Assembly: GCA_029051085.1 (NCBI GenBank) | Contig: JAIDLK010000026.1 | Span: 1-15,227 of the forward strand | Direction of reading: 5' to 3' | Length of the DNA stretch: 15,227 nt | DNA from: Alphaproteobacteria bacterium | Lineage (GTDB): Bacteria; Pseudomonadota; Alphaproteobacteria; Rs-D84 | Shown: piece after piece, positions 7,664 to 13,396 of the stretch | How the letters are laid out: the number at the start of each line of letters is the position of its first letter | How positions within the stretch are numbered: position 1 is the stretch's first letter | Translations under genes and position numbers: made by a program | Notes under the pieces: model-generated | What the model saw: the letters and a program-made list of their open reading frames with translations, nothing else | Told to the model about the DNA's origin: nothing | The model's database searches: none

Positions 7664-7692
7664 TTGCAATATTGAAACTTATGCCTTAATAT
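7664..7692 (+). promoter_or_regulatory. Sigma70-type promoter of the Smr-domain gene
   Basis: TTGCAA (7664-7669), a 17-bp spacer and TAATAT (7687-7692) precede the gene. The ATG at 7700 is eight bases past the -10 box, so the transcript would begin at about the start codon. No Shine-Dalgarno site is visible (ACGGGTT only), in line with a leaderless mRNA. Confidence 0.6.
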
Positions 7693-7699
7693 ACGGGTT

Positions 7700-8074
7700 A
7701 TGAAACAGCTAACGGACAGTGATATTGAAAAAATGGCTGCCGGGGATTTTGCGCCGGACTTAAAGAGCGTTAATCGCTCTGTCCGGGCTCAGCTGCGCGT
7801 CGGGCGCTTAATTCCGCCGGCCGCGCCATCGCTTCCCAAATGTATGCGCCTGGACTTGCACCATTATACCGAAGAGCAGGCCTGGGATGCGATAATGGAG
7901 CTTGCCAAGTCCGGCGTTCGTGATGCCATAATAATCACGGGGGCCAGTGGTATTTTGCATAACAGGTTTCCGCAGTGGGCCTGTGAAAGCCTGCTTTCGC
8001 CATATATAATATCATGGTCGCCCATAAACAACGGCAGCTTTTCCGTAAAATTTGCCAAAATCACTTCTGATTAA
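7700..8074 (+). CDS. Small Smr-domain protein
   Basis: The 124-residue protein carries an Smr-like domain in its second half: MRLDLHHYTEEQAWDAI (49-65), the strand DAIIITGASG (75-84), and a final strand NNGSFSVKFAK (110-120). The Smr domain is the small nuclease or RNA/DNA-binding module found at the end of MutS2 and in stand-alone alphaproteobacterial proteins. Typical members have ITGKG and HGGAGA-like motifs; here these read ITGASG and NNGSF, so the catalytic or binding surface is altered. The first 45 residues are a polar linker without a recognised domain. It is transcribed alone from its own promoter. Its stop overlaps the stop of the convergent barrel gene by four bases, with no terminator between them. 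Confidence 0.72.
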   Translation: MKQLTDSDIEKMAAGDFAPDLKSVNRSVRAQLRVGRLIPPAAPSLPKCMRLDLHHYTEEQAWDAIMELAKSGVRDAIIITGASGILHNRFPQWACESLLSPYIISWSPINNGSFSVKFAKITSD

Positions 8075-9213
8075 AATGCAACTTTGACAGAGGCCTGCAC
8101 TTCATGTGCGGTATAGTCGCTGCGGCTGTGCAGTGTATATGTCGCCTCGGCTGCGATTTTTGAGCCATACAATCCTATCCCGCCGCCGCCGCGCAGCTCT
8201 GTGCGGTTTGGCGCATGCACCGGCATATCATACGAGTGCCCCGTAATAAGACGTGTCGCGACTTTATCCGTTCCGTTATGTATTATGTCGTATCCGGCAC
8301 CGAATTTTACTGTTGGGCGTATAAGAAGGCCGCCGGCGGCAAAAGTTACGCCAACACTTGCCCCGGCATCGGCGCTAAGCGTATTATACCACCACTTCTT
8401 AAAATCTTGGGCGGCGGCATCCACGTGCTTTTCATTGCTAAGGCGTGTATATCGGACTCCGATTTCCGGTGCCAGACTCACTCGCCCGCGATTCAGTGCT
8501 ATTCCGGTTGTAACTTGGCCGGAATATATGTCTGTATCAAACGGTGTTTTGTCTGCAACGCCGGCCAACGTCTTGTCCAGTTCCCAGCGTGTTTGTCCGG
8601 CGGCCAAGGCCGTATTTATATACCAACCGCTCTCGCCCAGATATTTTGAAAACAGGCTTACAATATTGCTGCTTCCTTCTGCATCCAATGGCATATCATG
8701 ACTTTTGGATTTTGCATATGTGTACCCGACACCAAATGTCAGCCCATTTGTGACATATGCATACGCGCTGACACCGGCGCCGCCGGTTCGCATTTCAAAG
8801 TCATCGTTTTTGTGGTGCTCGAATTTATCGGTGGCACCGATACCGTGCGCGTTTATTACAAAGTTACGCATACTGTCGCTGCGTCTGGATAGCAGCGGGT
8901 TTGATATTACATCATATGCTTCGTCCAGGTGTCGCGAAGTCTGGTATATTGTCATCGCGGTATTATTGAATGCCAATACTGACATCACATCATAAAGACG
9001 GCCGTTATTATTTGCTTCGTTCATTGCGCTCATTCTGGTAGCAATCGCCCCACCGCGCATGGGTGTCCCGATAAGGCTGTCCCATGCATCGGCGGCTTGA
9101 ACCAAATATTGCGGTGCGCTGCTGTTTGCGGCAATAGCCTTGCCCAAAGATGTTGTGGCACCATGCGCGGATACGCTGAAAACAAGCATGGCAAATATAT
9201 AAATTTTTTTCAT
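8071..9213 (-). CDS. Outer-membrane beta-barrel protein (autotransporter-domain type)
   Basis: The 380-residue protein starts with a clear signal peptide (MKKIYIFAMLVFSVSAHGA) and ends in VKVAF, the aromatic C-terminus recognised by the BAM complex. From about residue 140 it has alternating amphipathic strands with Gly and Tyr, such as VSAYAYVTNGLTFGVGYTYA, repeated to the end, consistent with a roughly 12-strand autotransporter beta-domain. The segment between the signal and the barrel is only about 110 residues, with no repeat-rich passenger, so it may be a stand-alone barrel or a short-passenger autotransporter. ATG 9213 is used, with a GGGGCGAG ribosome site just upstream; the frame extends further 5' but without signal-peptide character. 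The gene is divergent from htpX with a 66-bp gap. Confidence 0.82.
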   Translation of the reverse strand: MKKIYIFAMLVFSVSAHGATTSLGKAIAANSSAPQYLVQAADAWDSLIGTPMRGGAIATRMSAMNEANNNGRLYDVMSVLAFNNTAMTIYQTSRHLDEAYDVISNPLLSRRSDSMRNFVINAHGIGATDKFEHHKNDDFEMRTGGAGVSAYAYVTNGLTFGVGYTYAKSKSHDMPLDAEGSSNIVSLFSKYLGESGWYINTALAAGQTRWELDKTLAGVADKTPFDTDIYSGQVTTGIALNRGRVSLAPEIGVRYTRLSNEKHVDAAAQDFKKWWYNTLSADAGASVGVTFAAGGLLIRPTVKFGAGYDIIHNGTDKVATRLITGHSYDMPVHAPNRTELRGGGGIGLYGSKIAAEATYTLHSRSDYTAHEVQASVKVAF

Positions 9214-9235
9214 GACTCGCCCCGTTTTTTTGATT

Positions 9236-9264
9236 ATGATACGGGCGGCCAAAGCGAATTTTAA
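9236..9264 (-). promoter_or_regulatory. Possible promoter of the beta-barrel gene
   Basis: On the minus strand TTAAAA (9259-9264), a 17-bp spacer and TATCAT (9236-9241) lie 23 bases before the start codon, leaving room for the GGGGCGAG ribosome site. The -35 box is poor. A TATGAT on the plus strand at 9235-9240 could serve htpX, but it has no good -35 box. Confidence 0.35.
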
Positions 9265-9279
9265 CAGGAACCATTTGCT

Positions 9280-10221
9280 ATGAAGAAAGTCAAGACCGTA
9301 TATGACCATATCCGCAGTAATAATTTAAAGACAATTTTACTGGTTGCGCTGTTCCCGATAGTATTTATCGCGCTTGTTTTTTTATTCTCGTGGATTGTTG
9401 TGCCGGCATCCGATGCGGCGCGTGTTGCGCTGGGGGTTGCAATTCCGACGGTGATTGCATGTCTTATATGGATGGGTATTTCATGGGCGTTTGGGGATTC
9501 CATGATATTAAGTGTCGCCGGGGCGCATGAAATTCACGATACGGATCCTGCAAACCGTGAAATATTTCGCAGTGTGGAAAATGTTGCCTTGGCGGCGGGA
9601 TTGCCTACGCCGCGGGTATATATTATTGATGATGATTCCATGAACGCATTCGCCACGGGACGCGGCCCCCGTGATGCATCGGTGGCACTTACTCGTGGAA
9701 TTATAAAGCGCTTGAACAGGCTGGAACTCGAAGGGGTAGTCGCCCATGAAATGGCCCATATCGGAAACCGTGACATTCGCCTTGATATGCTGCTTATAAC
9801 CGGCGTCGGCGTAACAGTGTTCGCTGCGGATATTTTATCGCGTGTTATCGCATCCGGTGGTGTCCGCAGTAATAATGATGATAATAAGTCGGCTGGTGCG
9901 GTCTTGATGATGGTATGGCTGGCGTTTATGGTATTTAATTTTGTAATAACGCCGCTCCTGCGCATGGCCGTATCCCGTAATCGCGAGTATGCCGCCGACG
10001 CGACGGGCGCGCATATTACACGCAATCCGGCGGCATTGGCCTCGGCGTTGCGTAAAATCACAACGGATTCCCGTGTGGAATGCCTGGACAAGGTAAAAGC
10101 GATGTCGGCAATGTGCATTGCAAATCCCCGTGGCCCGCGTGAGTTCATTGGTGATTTGCTGGCGACGCATCCGCCGGTTGAAAAGCGTATTGCGCGTCTG
10201 GAATCTATGCAAAAACAATAA
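9280..10221 (+). CDS. htpX: M48-family membrane metalloprotease HtpX
   Basis: HtpX is an inner-membrane zinc endopeptidase that clips misfolded membrane proteins and works alongside FtsH in E. coli. The 313-residue protein has two N-terminal membrane segments (about 18-40 and 47-70), the zinc motif HEMAH at 156-160, two further hydrophobic segments (about 171-190 and 205-228), and the third ligand Glu236 in NREYAADATGA. Length and order are normal for the family. ATG 9280 follows an AGGA about ten bases upstream. The thymidine kinase gene follows after 12 nt, so the two are probably co-transcribed. In many bacteria htpX responds to envelope stress, but no specific operator is visible here. 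Confidence 0.95.
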   Translation: MKKVKTVYDHIRSNNLKTILLVALFPIVFIALVFLFSWIVVPASDAARVALGVAIPTVIACLIWMGISWAFGDSMILSVAGAHEIHDTDPANREIFRSVENVALAAGLPTPRVYIIDDDSMNAFATGRGPRDASVALTRGIIKRLNRLELEGVVAHEMAHIGNRDIRLDMLLITGVGVTVFAADILSRVIASGGVRSNNDDNKSAGAVLMMVWLAFMVFNFVITPLLRMAVSRNREYAADATGAHITRNPAALASALRKITTDSRVECLDKVKAMSAMCIANPRGPREFIGDLLATHPPVEKRIARLESMQKQ

Positions 10222-10233
10222 GGATAAAACAAC

Positions 10234-10815
10234 ATGGCAAAATTACACTTTCATTATGGAACGATGAGCAGCTCCAAATCTGCTCAGCTGATTATTAACG
10301 GCTATAATCTGAACAACCAGGGCAAACAGACAGAGATTATAAAACCGCAAACGGATAATCGTTTCAGCGAAAACAAAGTAAACTCTCGCGTTGGAATATC
10401 AGCCGATGCCACGGTTTTAAAAACTTTGGACGGCTACACGCCGCGCCCGGATACAAAGATGTTGTTGATTGACGAGATTCAGTTTTTCGCACCCTCGGAC
10501 ATTGATGCGTTGGTCCGTATCGCCGATAACAGTCCGGTAATTGTAATGTGCTATGGTCTGATGGTCGACAGTAACGAGCAGATTTTTCCCGCATCCCGCC
10601 GCTTGGTAGAGGTTGGCGCCAAACTGCACCGCATGGAATCCACATGTCAAATGCCCGACTGTATGCATCTGGCGACGCATCACCTGCGCTTTGATGCCGC
10701 GGGCCATGTTGTACGTGCCGGGGCCCAGATTGCCGTTGGTGACAGCAATTATAAGTCGGTCTGTCGCATGCATTTTAACCGGCTTTATCATGGTGTGAAT
10801 GAAAAGACGAAATAA
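10234..10815 (+). CDS. tdk: Thymidine kinase (type II)
   Basis: This enzyme phosphorylates thymidine with ATP in the nucleotide salvage pathway. The 193-residue protein matches type II thymidine kinases from end to end: P-loop region HYGTMSSSKS (7-16), DNRF (41-44), SRVG (51-54), the Walker B and catalytic DEIQFF (80-85, base Glu81), CYGL (106-109), the substrate-binding lasso, and a structural zinc site (Cys138, Cys143, Cys177, His180). The P-loop is unusual in having Ser in place of the Gly before the Lys. A strong AAGGAT site lies eight bases before the ATG. It is the second gene of the htpX operon, without an obvious functional link. Confidence 0.93.
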   Translation: MAKLHFHYGTMSSSKSAQLIINGYNLNNQGKQTEIIKPQTDNRFSENKVNSRVGISADATVLKTLDGYTPRPDTKMLLIDEIQFFAPSDIDALVRIADNSPVIVMCYGLMVDSNEQIFPASRRLVEVGAKLHRMESTCQMPDCMHLATHHLRFDAAGHVVRAGAQIAVGDSNYKSVCRMHFNRLYHGVNEKTK

Positions 10816-10829
10816 TTCGTATTTATTTC

Positions 10830-10857
10830 TTGCATTTTGAATAAATAGGTATAAAAT
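10830..10857 (+). promoter_or_regulatory. Promoter of tRNA-Arg
   Basis: TTGCAT (10830-10835), a 16-bp spacer and TAAAAT (10852-10857) lie in an AT-rich stretch. The predicted start near 10864 is about five bases before the mature 5' end of the tRNA. Confidence 0.55.
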
Positions 10858-10868
10858 ATAACAACGTT

Positions 10869-10945
10869 GCGTCCATGGCTCAATTGGATAGAGCATCTGA
10901 CTACGGATCAGAAGGTTGGGGGTTCGAATCCTCCTGGACGCGCCA
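10869..10945 (+). tRNA. tRNA-Arg, anticodon ACG
   Basis: The 77-nt gene folds as a full cloverleaf. The acceptor GCGTCCA pairs with TGGACGC, followed by discriminator G and an encoded CCA. The D-arm is GCTC...GAGC, the anticodon arm is TCTGA-CTACGGA-TCAGA, and the T-loop is TTCGAAT. The anticodon ACG, with A34 expected to be edited to inosine, decodes CGU, CGC and CGA. The last 20 bases of the gene plus the next base are repeated 168 bp downstream. Confidence 0.97.
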
Positions 10946-11114
10946 GTTAAAATAAAAAATGCCGTATATGGCATTTTTTATTTTAACCGATGGGTTTAAG
11001 TCTGAGAAGCCCGGGGTTCGACAATGAGTAGTTGAGCCGAGCTTTGCGCTGGCGAAACGTCAGGAATGCCCCGCAGGCACAGCAGTGCCGAGGGAATCCT
11101 CCTGGACGCGCCAG
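10926..11114 (+). repeat. Direct repeat of the tRNA-Arg 3' end, 168-bp offset
   Basis: The 21 bases 10926-10946 (from the T-loop through CCA plus G) recur exactly at 11094-11114. The intervening 147 bp contain the tRNA terminator and a GC-richer stretch (10988-11093) without a coding frame, with a 5-bp hairpin GGCAC-AGCA-GTGCC at 11076-11089. The second copy also forms a small hairpin, GAGG-GAAT-CCTC (11090-11101). Like the first copy, it is followed at once by a terminator-like hairpin. The layout resembles the tyrT locus of E. coli, where units of about 178 bp end with the last 19 bases of the tRNA. It could instead be a remnant attachment site. Confidence 0.85.
10946..10987. terminator. 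Long hairpin terminator after tRNA-Arg
   Basis: Two perfectly complementary 18-nt arms (10946-10963 and 10970-10987) enclose a 6-nt loop GTATAT. The second arm begins GGCA and continues into a T-rich run, giving an intrinsic terminator directly after the CCA end. The symmetry would also let it work on the other strand. Confidence 0.85.
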
Positions 11115-11144
11115 AATTAAACCGACCTTGTGTCGGTTTTAATT
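11115..11144. terminator. Hairpin after the second tRNA-3' copy
   Basis: A stem ACCGAC (11121-11126) with GTCGGT (11132-11137) and loop CTTGT is extended by AATTAA/TTAATT with one bulged T. The T-rich second arm fits an intrinsic terminator. It lies just before the TfoX-N gene and could stop read-through from the tRNA region. Confidence 0.65.
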
Positions 11145-11160
11145 TATTAAGGGATAAAAT

Positions 11161-11496
11161 ATGGCATCAAGTGCGGAATTTATAAAATTTGTTGCGGACC
11201 AAGTGGCCGGTGCCGGTGATAATATTCGTTATCGCAAAATGTTTGGCGAATATATGCTGTATTGTGATGAGCGCCCCGTGCTGCTGATATGTGATGATAC
11301 GGTATATGTAAAGCAAATTCCGGAAACAATGGCAATATTTGCTGCACATGATATCACGCCGGATGCGGGCACCCCGTACGATGGCGCCAAGCCGCACTGG
11401 ATTCTGGACATAGAAAATCGTGATTTGGCTGTTGCCATGGTGCGCGAATTAGCGCGAGTATTGCCGGTGCCAAAGCCAAAGAAAAAGAAAGCCTAA
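11161..11496 (+). CDS. TfoX N-terminal domain protein
   Basis: The 111-residue protein is a stand-alone TfoX-N domain: a helical MASSAEFIKFVADQV start, then RYRKMFGEYMLYCDERPVLLICDDTVYVKQ (23-52), and PYDGAKPHWIL (73-83). In gamma-proteobacteria the domain is part of the Sxy/TfoX competence regulator. Short single-domain forms are widespread in Alphaproteobacteria and their role is not established, so a competence function should not be assumed. The C-terminus is a Lys-rich tail (PKPKKKKA). ATG 11161 has AAGGGAT about eight bases upstream. The gene stands alone between two terminators. Confidence 0.88.
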   Translation: MASSAEFIKFVADQVAGAGDNIRYRKMFGEYMLYCDERPVLLICDDTVYVKQIPETMAIFAAHDITPDAGTPYDGAKPHWILDIENRDLAVAMVRELARVLPVPKPKKKKA

Positions 11497-11500
11497 AAAT

Positions 11501-11528
11501 AAAAACACCCGCTTGGGTGTTTTTTTTC
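11501..11528 (+). terminator. Intrinsic terminator after the TfoX-N gene
   Basis: The stem ACACCC (11505-11510) with GGGTGT (11515-11520), extended by A/T pairs, has the tetraloop GCTT and is followed by a run of eight T. It is a canonical intrinsic terminator a few bases after the stop codon. Confidence 0.9.
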
Positions 11529-11561
11529 TTATTAGTGTATAGCGTATTGATAGTACGTCAA

Positions 11562-11575
11562 AAAACAGCTGTTTT
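11562..11575. promoter_or_regulatory. Perfect 14-bp palindrome, possible operator
   Basis: AAAACAGCTGTTTT is a perfect palindrome about 125 bp before the cysteine-rich gene at 11699. A TTGATA at 11547-11552 could be a -35 box, but I see no well-spaced -10 box. The palindrome could bind a dimeric regulator; there is no direct evidence. Confidence 0.3.
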
Positions 11576-11624
11576 ATATGCCTAATTTAACCGTACGCTT
11601 CATTTCAACATAACTTTACCTCTG

Positions 11625-11677
11625 AAAAACCTTGGTTGTCAAGCCTGTTTTTATGCCGAAAACAAACCTAGGTTTTT
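11625..11677. repeat. Inverted repeat in the second leader
   Basis: Two 13-nt arms, AAAAACCTTGGTT (11625-11637) and AACCTAGGTTTTT (11665-11677), pair at 12 of 13 positions around a 27-nt loop. The element lies just before the ribosome site (AAAAGGGGG) of the gene at 11699, in the same relative place as the longer repeat before 4954. The rest of 11529-11698 holds the palindrome at 11562 and no recognisable gene. Confidence 0.7.
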
Positions 11678-11698
11678 TATCAGGAAAAGGGGGCTTTT

Positions 11699-12007
11699 AT
11701 GATAAGGGTATTGCCTTTGGCACTGTTGGGCATTTGGGTACTTGGTGCGGCGAATGCCACGGAATATACGTTCTGTAATGTGTATAGCTGTAATAGCGGA
11801 TATTACGCGGTTCAACCCACGTTCGGCAATACACGTGGCTCGTGCCAGCGTTGTCCTGCCCAGACTCGTGCGGATGGGGCGCTGCAATATGGTACGACGG
11901 CATCAAATGGCGCCAGTTCCGTTTCCGGCTGCTGTATCCCGACGGGTGTTAAGTACAAGGACACAACCGGGGAATTCGAGTTAACGGCCCAATGCTGCGC
12001 TTCATAG
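11699..12007 (+). CDS. Small secreted cysteine-rich protein
   Basis: The 102-residue protein has a typical signal peptide (MIRVLPLALLGIWVLGAANA, cut before TEY) and a mature part of about 82 residues with eight cysteines, including two CC pairs. The spacing C-x4-C-x3-GYY, then C-x2-CP, resembles EGF- or TNFR-like small disulfide modules, but I cannot assign it to a family. ATG 11699 follows AAAAGGGGG at the usual distance. It is the first gene of a three-gene unit with the next cysteine-rich gene, 28 nt downstream, and the nucleotidyltransferase gene. It is probably exported and stabilised by disulfides; the function is unknown. Confidence 0.75.
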   Translation: MIRVLPLALLGIWVLGAANATEYTFCNVYSCNSGYYAVQPTFGNTRGSCQRCPAQTRADGALQYGTTASNGASSVSGCCIPTGVKYKDTTGEFELTAQCCAS

Positions 12008-12035
12008 GTATTTTTAGGGGGAGGAAACACAAAAT

Positions 12036-12593
12036 ATGTCACAACAAATAAAAAAAATCTGGTTCAGAATCGCGGCGTTTTCATTGGGGCTGTATTTTGC
12101 GCCAATAGGGCATTTAATATTATCACTGTTTGGTGTCCGCACTAATGCCGGCCGTGCATATGCAGGAACTATCATCTGCTCGGGTAACGGAACAGCCTCA
12201 TGGGAATGCGGTGGGAAAAGCGGAACATATGTGAATAGTGACGTGGTGCAATGTACGTGTGAAACAGATGCCTCAAAAATATATGATGTTCAATGTAGTG
12301 GAGGAGATAGATCTGGCTGGGACCATGAAACAACTTATGCAGTTTGGGAAGTAAGGACGGGCTGTTATTATCCGGATTCGTGTTCGCCCAATGGTTCAAC
12401 CCAGGATTGCAGTAACTCTAAGCAATATTGTACGAAAACATGCACCAATGGTCGGTGGGGGCCGGCGGTATGGGGAAATTGTAAGTCCGGATACATTAAA
12501 ATCAATAATTCTTGCTTGGCGGAATGCAGTGTTTTAAACGGCAAGGGATATGAGAGTACTGAATATGATTCGTCTTCGTCGTCATCTTCTTAG
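12036..12593 (+). CDS. Secreted cysteine-rich protein with Ser tail
   Basis: The 185-residue protein has a long basic-hydrophobic N-terminal region ending GRAYA-GT, probably a signal peptide of about 43 residues, and 13 cysteines in the mature part. The segment C-x8-C-x6-C-x3-C followed by TNGRWGP, NC and SGY (about 124-165) follows the pattern TCTNGRW...C..GY seen in repeats of many bacterial surface proteins, here as a single copy. It ends in seven serines. That tail overlaps the start of the nucleotidyltransferase gene and may be shaped by it. A very strong GGGGGAGG site precedes the ATG. The function is unknown; an extracellular location is likely. Confidence 0.75.
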   Translation: MSQQIKKIWFRIAAFSLGLYFAPIGHLILSLFGVRTNAGRAYAGTIICSGNGTASWECGGKSGTYVNSDVVQCTCETDASKIYDVQCSGGDRSGWDHETTYAVWEVRTGCYYPDSCSPNGSTQDCSNSKQYCTKTCTNGRWGPAVWGNCKSGYIKINNSCLAECSVLNGKGYESTEYDSSSSSSS

Positions 12594-13350
12594 GCATAAT
12601 ATATTTACTCCGGCATTTATATATAACCGTCGGCTGGAACCGAATTTGTGGGCGGCGGATATGCAGCTGCGCACAATGCCGTCAAATTCATTACAAATGA
12701 TTGTATGGCATTATATTGCATATATGCAAAGTGTTGGCCTGCCGATAAAGGACGAAGATGTTGCAGACATATTTTTGCATGGCTCAACATCAAACTATTA
12801 TTATGACCCGACCAGTGACATAGACATTTGTATCGTTATGGATACCAGTCGTTTAAGCGGTGCGTTACCCGGTATTGATATATTCGCGCTTACCACCGCA
12901 ATGAAAATCGCATGGATGCGTAATCGCAGAATCCGTATATATGGTCGCGGTGTTGATATTAGCATTGTTGACGTGAACCAGCCGAATTATGGCCCCGGCA
13001 TGTACAAGGTCGGGCCCGCATATTCTTTGCCTCGTGATATGTGGATTCGCCGCCCCGTACGTCTAAGCAATTTGGAAATACGCACACTGCGTCGCCGTGC
13101 CGGCAAGATATATCGGCGCTATAAAAAATTGTTTCGGGAGTGTTATAAGAATAAAATGTCGGATACTTTTCTGGACACGTTCTTGACACGCCTGTGGTCA
13201 GAACGCCGGGATGCATATTCTTTAGGCCCGCTACAGCCCATCACGCCCGAAACAATGGCATTCAGAATGATGCGTCGATGCGGGGGGGTGAACAAGATAA
13301 AGATACGTATGGAAACGATAAAGAACAAAAATTTTACATTAAATGCATAA
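12565..13350 (+). CDS. Nucleotidyltransferase-fold protein
   Basis: The 261-residue protein has the signature of the DNA polymerase beta-like nucleotidyltransferase fold: HGSTSNYYYDPTSDIDI, with Gly-Ser at 73-74 and metal ligands Asp85 and Asp87, and a probable third carboxylate Asp121 in GVDISIVDV. The C-terminal ITPETMAFRMMRRCGGVNKI stretch resembles the end of stand-alone nucleotidyltransferases found in phage genomes (from memory). All catalytic acids appear present, so it may transfer a nucleotide to a protein, RNA or small molecule; the target is unknown. ATG 12565 has GAGAG eight bases upstream. ATG 12550 in the same frame is also possible. It overlaps the upstream cysteine-rich gene by 29 nt in the +1 frame and ends at a bidirectional terminator. 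Confidence 0.72.
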   Translation: MIRLRRHLLRHNIFTPAFIYNRRLEPNLWAADMQLRTMPSNSLQMIVWHYIAYMQSVGLPIKDEDVADIFLHGSTSNYYYDPTSDIDICIVMDTSRLSGALPGIDIFALTTAMKIAWMRNRRIRIYGRGVDISIVDVNQPNYGPGMYKVGPAYSLPRDMWIRRPVRLSNLEIRTLRRRAGKIYRRYKKLFRECYKNKMSDTFLDTFLTRLWSERRDAYSLGPLQPITPETMAFRMMRRCGGVNKIKIRMETIKNKNFTLNA

Positions 13351-13378
13351 AAGAAACGCCCGACCGGGCGTTTCTTTT
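13349..13378. terminator. Bidirectional terminator
   Basis: A 13-bp perfect stem (AAAAGAAACGCCC with its complement) encloses a GACC loop. It sits between the stop of the nucleotidyltransferase gene, with which it overlaps, and the stop of the convergent rlpA-like gene at 13397. Confidence 0.88.
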
Positions 13379-13396
13379 ATTATAAGCGGGCATGGA

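Noticed and set aside
9534..10235. Long minus-strand open frame opposite htpX (233 codons)
   Set aside because: It has no domain or signal features, and the plus strand encodes a complete HtpX with all motifs.
10988..11114. tmRNA or a second tRNA gene downstream of tRNA-Arg
   Set aside because: Only the 3' strand of the acceptor and T-arm is present; there is no matching 5' acceptor strand, no TTCGAAT loop in the second copy, and no tag-coding frame.
10926..11114. Integrative element between tRNA direct repeats
   Set aside because: The 147-bp interval has no integrase or other coding frame, so an active element is excluded; a remnant remains possible and is noted as such.
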